The position numbers and the translations under genes were made by a program. The notes under the pieces were generated by a model. It saw only the letters and a list, made by a program, of their open reading frames with translations. It ran no database searches and was not told where the DNA came from. DNA of 64,000 nucleotides from Labia minor (taxonomy: Eukaryota; Arthropoda; Insecta; Dermaptera; Spongiphoridae), in the NCBI GenBank assembly GCA_963082975.1, contig OY720344.1, positions 65,624,546 to 65,688,545 on the forward strand, read 5' to 3'. Every line of letters begins with the position of its first letter. Within the stretch, counting starts at the first letter, position 1. This document shows positions 57,748 to 64,000 of this stretch, one piece after another.

Positions 57748-58573
57748 TTATTAATATCATATTTATCTAAATATATATCTATATAACAATTAATATATGT
57801 AAATAAATCATCTTAATATACATTCTAATTTATTCCAATAAATAGAAATCCTTTTTTCAAAATTATAATTAAATATGCTCAGCTGATTTTCACAAAAATA
57901 GAGAAGAATTTCTTACAATAAAACCCTAAAATCATAACTTATGTATTTTATTTTGATCAGGCAAAGGGGAGATTTACAATATTCATAAAAAATTAATAAA
58001 ATTAAAGAAATTTTACATTTTTTAATAAATAATGTAATTGTTATGAATTATTGTTTTAGTATTTTGTGAATTTTTCGTTTTTAACCTATTATACGTATAT
58101 TAATATTAAATCAGAAAATTAATTATATAATATATATTTTAAATAAATTGGCATTTTACATTCAATATAAAAATAATTGTAATATATTATTTAATTTAAT
58201 AAATTGTTTCTTTCTATTATATTTTATAAATATATATGTTTAATTTAAGCAATGACTGTTCCAATCCCTTATTTTATAATCTATAACTATCTCTGTACAT
58301 CCTAACCATAATCTACTATAAAAGCCATTATCAGTAATAGTCGTCTCATAAACACTATCATTTTTAATCATTTGGATTCATGAATTTTATATCATTTTTA
58401 ATTAACTAAATTCTAATACATTGATGTATATTTCATTATTATTTTGAATCATTAATAAGTATTATTTAGGGGAATTACTTACCTAAACCAACAACTATTC
58501 TTTATTTAATCCAATTAAAGTAGAACATTTACTAGTGAGATCTTATCTTATTCTTTTCTTCTTACTTTTACAG
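57748..58573. other. Intron or intergenic DNA between the two last exons
   Basis: AT-rich. It holds the polyadenylation signal of isoform A (57837) and the TATA-like site at 58317. No further cysteine-peptide exon was found. Confidence 0.5.
58317..58324 (+). promoter_or_regulatory. Possible core promoter before the second last exon
   Basis: TATAAAAG in the context CTATAAAAGCC, with a pyrimidine-flanked TCATAAACACT about 25-30 bases on. A short ATG frame at about 58380 (MNFISFLIN, stop) has no donor, so a separate gene is not demonstrated. Confidence 0.3.
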
Positions 58574-58680
58574 AAATTACCACGACCACTTTGTCTCCAA
58601 AGGCTTTTATCAATGCACCAAATGCCTCCTGCCCTAGTGGAAGGGTCTTAGTAAATGGACGATGTCGTAAATCGTTTTAA
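58574..58680 (+). CDS. Alternative last exon (isoform B) of the GBP-like gene, or last exon of a tandem paralogue
   Basis: Preceded by TTTTACAG (acceptor). It starts in phase 1, so it splices in frame to exon 2 (ends 57352), giving a 128-aa precursor. It encodes EITTTTLSPKAFINAPNASC, then PSGRVLVNGRCRKSF and TAA. From the shared Phe-Ile, 18 of 24 residues equal the first last exon; the differences lie mainly between the two cysteines, the part expected to determine receptor binding. AATAAA follows at 58716-58721. Intron sequence between the two last exons (57748-58573) includes a TATA-like box at 58317, so a separate gene is also possible. Confidence 0.7.
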
Positions 58681-58721
58681 ATTGTAATTGTTCACTATTT
58701 TATATTAACTTAAAGAATAAA

Positions 58722-59864
58722 TCTAATTAAATATATAATTGAAAGTTATTAAATTATTTCGAAATGGGTTTACACAGTAATAATTGAAATTGAAATGAAG
58801 TTTTGTAGTTTTTCCATTTATTAGTTCTAAATTCATGAATATAATTTAAGGACGTGGGGGTTTCTAGAAAAATATTAATCCCACAGATCTTTTGAATATA
58901 ACGACCTATAATATAATATCACAGCATATTTTGCCCTTCAGTATATTGGAATAAAATATTATAAATTATTTTTTATTCAAAATAATTTCTTTTCATTTTA
59001 TATCATTATCTTTAACGACCACCTAAACTATCAACACTCAAAACATTTGATAAATTATATTTTACTGAAAGCTGATATTTGTAATCGACTTTTCAAGTAT
59101 TAAATGAAGATGAAATTACATATAAATTACATTAAATTACTTATAAATATAAATGAAATCACATTATTAATTTATTCTTTTAAATTAAAAGTCTTAATTA
59201 AAAATATAAGATAATTTATTTTTTACTATTTTTTTTTATTATTTTACCTAAAAATGTTTATAATTGGTTTAATATTGATAATAATGATATTAAAAAATTT
59301 TAATTTTAATTTAAAAAAAAAAAACATATCTAGATTAAATATCTAAAAGGAGTGTCTTCCTATTAACAAAATACCTTCTAAACGAAGCATTATGAAACCC
59401 ATGGATAATTAATTTAAAAAAAAATATTTAGCAATTTATTTTTCATTAATCTTATTTGGATTATTTTCAATTGTGTTTACATTGTGTGAATAAAAATTGT
59501 AACTATTTTTTTCTTCAGATTGTATTAATCTATTGCAGAGTTAAATTTTATCAGTTATTCGACCCTTAAGAACACACCAATGTACATCTATATTTATTTG
59601 TAGATAAAGTAGATTATAGAGATCTTAAACTAAATATATATCCAGTTTCTAAATAAAATCATTATTAAATTACTAGACAAAGTTATTAGAAAAAGTGATA
59701 ATATATTTACACACAAGACTGTTTATTAATAAAAAAAGTCTATCTTTTTTATTTGTTTTAAATGAGATAACGAAAGAAAAAGTTATAAGGTAGACAACCT
59801 CGATTAAATTGCGAGAATAGTTGAATTCACATTTTAGCGGCAGCCGTTAGTCCGATAGACAATC
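58722..59864. other. AT-rich spacer between secreted-protein genes
   Basis: No gene seen. TTATAAGG at about 59783-59790, roughly 80 bases before the next ATG, could serve as TATA box. Confidence 0.45.
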
Positions 59865-60791
59865 ATGCTGTGTTGGGTGAGTGTCCTTTTGGCATCCCTT
59901 TCTGCCTCTGCACCAACTGATAATTATTTTATTCCATTACATGAAGCAATGCAACAGGCCTCCTCATTAAGAAGACCTGCAACCATTTTCAACTCTCGTT
60001 GTTGTTCCCCATATTACCAATCGAATCTTTATAATTATCAACAAATGGACCAAATATACCCTTTCTATCCATATAATCCGCAATATTCCAATGGGTGGAA
60101 AAATATTTATCCATCGCAAAATTATTACATCAATTGTTATTTATTTCCACAAAATTTCATATTTATCCCATTTGTTAAATATTCCCAGGAACAATGTTGT
60201 TGCTGTTATGATTATAATTATGTGAACATCATTTATAATTACCTTCCAATAATTACTACTAGGCCGCAACTCAATGAGGGGCCAAAAGAAGAAAATCAAA
60301 CGGCTCGAACAACTACAGAGGTTACAACTATTGAAGATACTACTAATGTGACAAAGGAAAAAGATGTTTTAACTGAAACTATTCCAACTATGACGACCGT
60401 CATAACTACAGATCCTACTACTGTGTCAGAAGAAGTTTTACCAGAAACTACTCAAACACCATTTACTATTGATAATTTAAATCAAACGGAAAGTGATCTA
60501 AATAAATACACAACCTCCACTGAATTAATTGAAGTTTCAGTTTCTGAAGGTAGTTTAACCACCAACATCAACCCTGTTGTAACAACGACACGTCGCCGAG
60601 GTGACGTTGAAATAGAAACTTATGATTATGAAGATACTAGTTTAGAAAACAATTCTTCATTATCCATATCAATAGATAAAAATTTGGAAGATAATATTAT
60701 CTCTTTGGATTCTATAACCATTCAACATGCAACTACTGAAAATGCATTGGACATTCAAGGAAGTGGCTTTGGTGTAGATGACGAACAATAA
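59865..60791 (+). CDS. Tyr/Thr-rich secreted protein with RGD and SGxG motifs (308 aa, single exon)
   Basis: An uninterrupted frame with a signal peptide (MLCWVSVLLASLSASAPT). Residues 45-130 are rich in Tyr, Asn and Pro, with CC at 46-47, C91 and four consecutive Cys at 111-114 (EQCCCCYDYNY). Residues 140-242 are mucin-like, rich in Thr/Ser/Glu, with N-glycosylation sequons at N144, N161 and N206. RRRGD occurs at 243-247, giving an RGD tripeptide of integrin-ligand type next to a basic triplet. YDYED at 253-257 is acidic, and sequons lie at N262/N263. The C-terminus reads DIQGSGFGVDDEQ, in which SGFG (300-303) with acidic neighbours fits a glycosaminoglycan attachment site. No family is recognised. 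A strong GTGAGT donor-like sequence lies within codons 5-6, but the frame continues openly, so no splice is needed. AATAAA lies at 60909-60918. Confidence 0.8.
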   Translation: MLCWVSVLLASLSASAPTDNYFIPLHEAMQQASSLRRPATIFNSRCCSPYYQSNLYNYQQMDQIYPFYPYNPQYSNGWKNIYPSQNYYINCYLFPQNFIFIPFVKYSQEQCCCCYDYNYVNIIYNYLPIITTRPQLNEGPKEENQTARTTTEVTTIEDTTNVTKEKDVLTETIPTMTTVITTDPTTVSEEVLPETTQTPFTIDNLNQTESDLNKYTTSTELIEVSVSEGSLTTNINPVVTTTRRRGDVEIETYDYEDTSLENNSSLSISIDKNLEDNIISLDSITIQHATTENALDIQGSGFGVDDEQ

Positions 60792-62378
60792 ACATTGAAT
60801 TTTGAAATATATGAATTGTTTTAATAAGTGAAAAGATTTATAACAATCTAATTATACAAAAAGAAGCTCCCCCATACTTTCAGTTACGATATCAGATATT
60901 GTGTAATTAATAAATAAAAATGTATTTTATTAATCATTAAAAAAAAAATAATAAAGCAAGGTATAATTTATATTTCTTATGTACGAAGCCGCAAGGATAT
61001 GGTGATGGATCATGAATTAATTAATTAATATTAAATACATGTCCAAGAATTTGTTTTCTATAAATTTTTAAATATCATTTTAGAAGGAATATTATTTATA
61101 AATAAATGAGAGAAAATAAATATTATTTATTGATTGATTGAGAGGTGCTTAATCATTACTTTTGTAGGACATCTATTATTTGAAACCTTTATTATTTAAT
61201 TTTTTGTTAAATATTTTTAATAATCTTTATTATTCAATTTATTAAAAAACAATAGAAATTGTTGCATTTTTTAAGGATATATCATTTATTAAAAAAAATT
61301 TCTCAACATTCACCCTAGGTAAGTAACTGTATTTGAAATTATATTACACATTTCAAATAAATTTTAGACATGAGCGACATCTAACTGTTACAAATTAAAT
61401 TTATATTATTGATATTTAAATAGATGACTATTTTAAATTCGGTTTAATAAATATTTATAATATTTTTAAGTAAGTTAATATAATTTTAAATTTTTTTATT
61501 CTTTTAAAGACATATCAATCAATTATATTATTATTATTGTTCATAAAATATATAATCCTTCAAAATGTATGTTTATACAAAAATTAATTTTGTTGGCTTG
61601 TTGTAAACTTATATATGAATTTCTAATATTTTTTATTCTTTATTTTTCTGTGAATTTTCATTTGGAGAAATAAAAGCAAAAATTTTAAAATTAAATGTAC
61701 TAGTTCTTTATTAATTTCAAATTATTAGAATGTTTCAAAAACATTAAAAGAATTAAAAAGATCAAATTATCTAAATTATAAAACTTAAAGGACAAATAGA
61801 TTTAAATATATATGAAAGGGAAATTCATTTTAAACTTATTATTGAGAAGTTTCGAGAAACAGTGGAATGATGTGGAGAGATATCATGTGACCATGAACTA
61901 ACAAATATGATCATTGCAATCAATTGATATAGAGACATCCATTTTTAATTTTTTTAAATAATATAAGTATATTAATTATATTTTTCCTAATTCTTCAATT
62001 ATAATTTATTTAATCAAACTTATCCAAAACAAATTTCAAGAATATTTTTCCCTTTTAATTAATAATATTATTAGAATTATTTTGAAATGAAATTAATCGG
62101 TTCTTTATTAAATAATAAATTAAAAATTATTATTTGAATTTTGAAATTTAATAAGGTTTTTTAAAATTGATTAATATATCAATCGGCAAATGACTTTAAA
62201 GCTTTCTCTACATTATTTCTTCATCACATTATTTATAATTTTTTTTTTTAATCTTATCTTTTAAATGTAAACCTAAGTTGCGTGTCTGCATCAATATTTA
62301 CTCTTAAACACTTGAATCGGAGCATGTTTTCATATAAAATTCATTAAAAAATTCATATTTATTTATTTAGTAATATTT

Positions 62379-62416
<38 letters not shown>

Positions 62417-62589
62417 CGATTTAACTAACTATTCTATTATTAGATAGTCTTTTCAATTTATTAATGAAAAAAAAAACTTTCCTGACATATAAATTTGGCC
62501 TAATCTTGACCTCTCACTGCGTGAATGATACTAACGATAAGGCTACTGTTCTGCAGTTCAGTGTTAGCAAAACTTTATAGGAAATCATC
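60792..62589. other. AT-rich spacer, no gene seen
   Basis: Contains (TA)n at about 62382-62416. TATAAATT near 62489 and an initiator-like TTCAGT at 62558-62563 precede the next gene. Confidence 0.45.
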
Positions 62590-64000
62590 ATGCGTCTTAT
62601 TGCGCTGCTAATATTTTGTCTCTATTTTCTGCTTGTGCAATCAGGGTAAGTTTTTATTAATTTACTAAAATATATAACATAATAAAATATACCGTTAATT
62701 ATTAAATCTAATTAATTTTCGAAGCGAATCTTAGATTAATAAATTAATATAATAAATTTATTATATATTTCAAAATTAATAATATTAAATTAATTAATTA
62801 TATGAAATAATAACTGTATGTGTATGTTTTCTGAGTGATTTGATTAAGTTTAAAATTAGTGAATACGTATTGAGGCAGATCTGAAACGATGTACGAATTT
62901 ACTAATAGACGAATAGACTAAATCATATTCATAAAATTAATAGATTTTACCGCAATCAATAACTGAAACATTTTAATAAGTTAAGTAAAATAAAATTAAA
63001 CATAAAATTATAAAACATAGTATGAATAATCTGAGGTTTATTAATATATTTATGCTTTATGCACAATTTGGTTGTTACACCATTTACACCAAACTTTCTT
63101 ATTACAAACAATGGATAACATTGTAAATAAAACAAATAATATGTACAAATTTCACTAATTGATTAATCCCAAATTATTCTTACTATGTTTTATAATTTTA
63201 TGTTTAATTTTATTTTACTTAACTTAAATCAAAATTGTGGTTTGTAAATCCTCTCCTACTTATATTCTTAATTGTGCCCATAATTATGAAAGTGGTATAA
63301 GTCATATATTTCTTCTTCAAAATATCTAATGATTTACATTTGAATAAATTAAAAAAATATTTTTATATTATGCGACATATTAAGTTAGTTTTGATTAATG
63401 GAAATCTATTATGAATATGAAATCTTGTGTGAATTTCAATGTTTTGAAAACTTGAAATGACTTAGACCACTTTCATATTTATGGACACAATTAAAAATCC
63501 GAATTTATTCTATTGTTTTATTTTAATATTATTAAAAATTAATGTGCCATTAATAAATAATCATTTATATTTAAAAAATATTAATAATAAAATTATAAAA
63601 AGTTTTGGAGAAATAAAAATATAATTTCTTTATTAATGTTAATTGTATTTAACCTTTTTCAATAATTACTAATGAATTTATTTTGTCAATTAATTTATAT
63701 ATTTTCTTAATTTAAGTTTATGTAAAGTAATGAGAGTATTAAGATTACGTAAATGCATTAGAATCATAACCGGTGAATGCTAATTAAAATAATTCATTTA
63801 TATATTAATTTATATTATTTATTTTTAATTATTAATCTTAATTCACTGAAAACAAATATTTTTTCCTTTATTTTCTTCTGTTTATGTTTTTTTTAGGTTG
63901 TTTGTCCCAGGTGCTACCGAAGAGGATGTTAAAACAGGGCCAAGAATGATTAAAGCCCCTGAAAGGAAAAACTTTGAAAGATGCAATGAAGATGAAAGAA
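62590..64000 (+). CDS. 5' part of a small secreted peptide gene, cut by the window edge
   Basis: Exon 1 (62590-62645) encodes MRLIALLIFCLYFLLVQS, a signal peptide, and ends in phase 2 at TCAGG|GTAAGT. Exon 2 begins at 63897 after TTTTTTTAG and reads on in frame: GLFVPGATEEDVKTGPRM, IKAPERKNFERCNEDER, to the last base of the window. A long charged stretch precedes a single Cys so far. The IKAP...C arrangement recalls the region before the first Cys of the GBP-like peptide nearby, but the downstream part needed to decide is missing. The intron is 1251 bp and AT-rich. Confidence 0.65.

Noticed and set aside
1..64000. CRISPR arrays, operons, ribosome binding sites or other bacterial features
   Set aside because: Composition, introns and transposon content are those of an animal nuclear genome; none of these were seen.

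Overview
The window is a stretch of a very AT-rich insect-type nuclear genome. The evidence is spliced genes with GT-AG introns, TATA and AATAAA signals, small secreted-protein genes, and dense fossils of mariner, hAT, PIF/Harbinger-like, pogo, Helitron and non-LTR elements of arthropod type. I cannot name the order or species from sequence alone.

Layout. Bases 1-46400 are gene-poor and repeat-rich. They hold a decayed RTE-type LINE (about 5945-8095, minus), a rosa-like DD41D mariner deletion derivative (12794-13702), a PIF-like element carrying a Gypsy integrase fragment (17759-18656), a mariner remnant (23505-24090, minus), several Helitron ends (24177, 33046, 36416, 36709, 40786), hAT-type MITEs (1910, 33665, 37885, 53649), a multi-motif TIR element (38195-39345) and a second mariner remnant (45835-46340, minus). 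Two dispersed non-autonomous families, called here R1 (ends with CCGACCGACG/CGTCGGTCGG inverted repeats) and R3 (about 610 bp), recur throughout. A third pattern is a set of GC-rich hairpin cassettes at 8.9-9.3, 26.0-26.5, 34.7, 35.8 and 56.2-56.8 kb.

The real genes are at the right. They are a two-exon His/Gln-rich secreted peptide gene on the minus strand (47047-48624); a three-exon precursor with a C-terminal two-cysteine peptide matching the growth-blocking peptide (GBP/ENF) cytokine pattern (52793-57747) and a second, interchangeable last exon (58574-58680); a single-exon Tyr/Thr-rich secreted protein with RGD and SGxG motifs (59865-60791); and the start of another secreted peptide gene cut by the window edge (62590-64000). 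All begin with signal peptides, so this is a cluster of small secreted-protein genes. Joint regulation or function is inference only.

The best mobile-element evidence is an occupied/empty site pair. A 1.77 kb Helitron (40786-42554, 5'-TC...CTAG-3') sits in one copy of a roughly 1 kb duplication. The other copy (48934-49925) carries the uninterrupted A|T target at 49918/49919. The same Helitron family repeatedly carries the decayed 3' end of a LINE.
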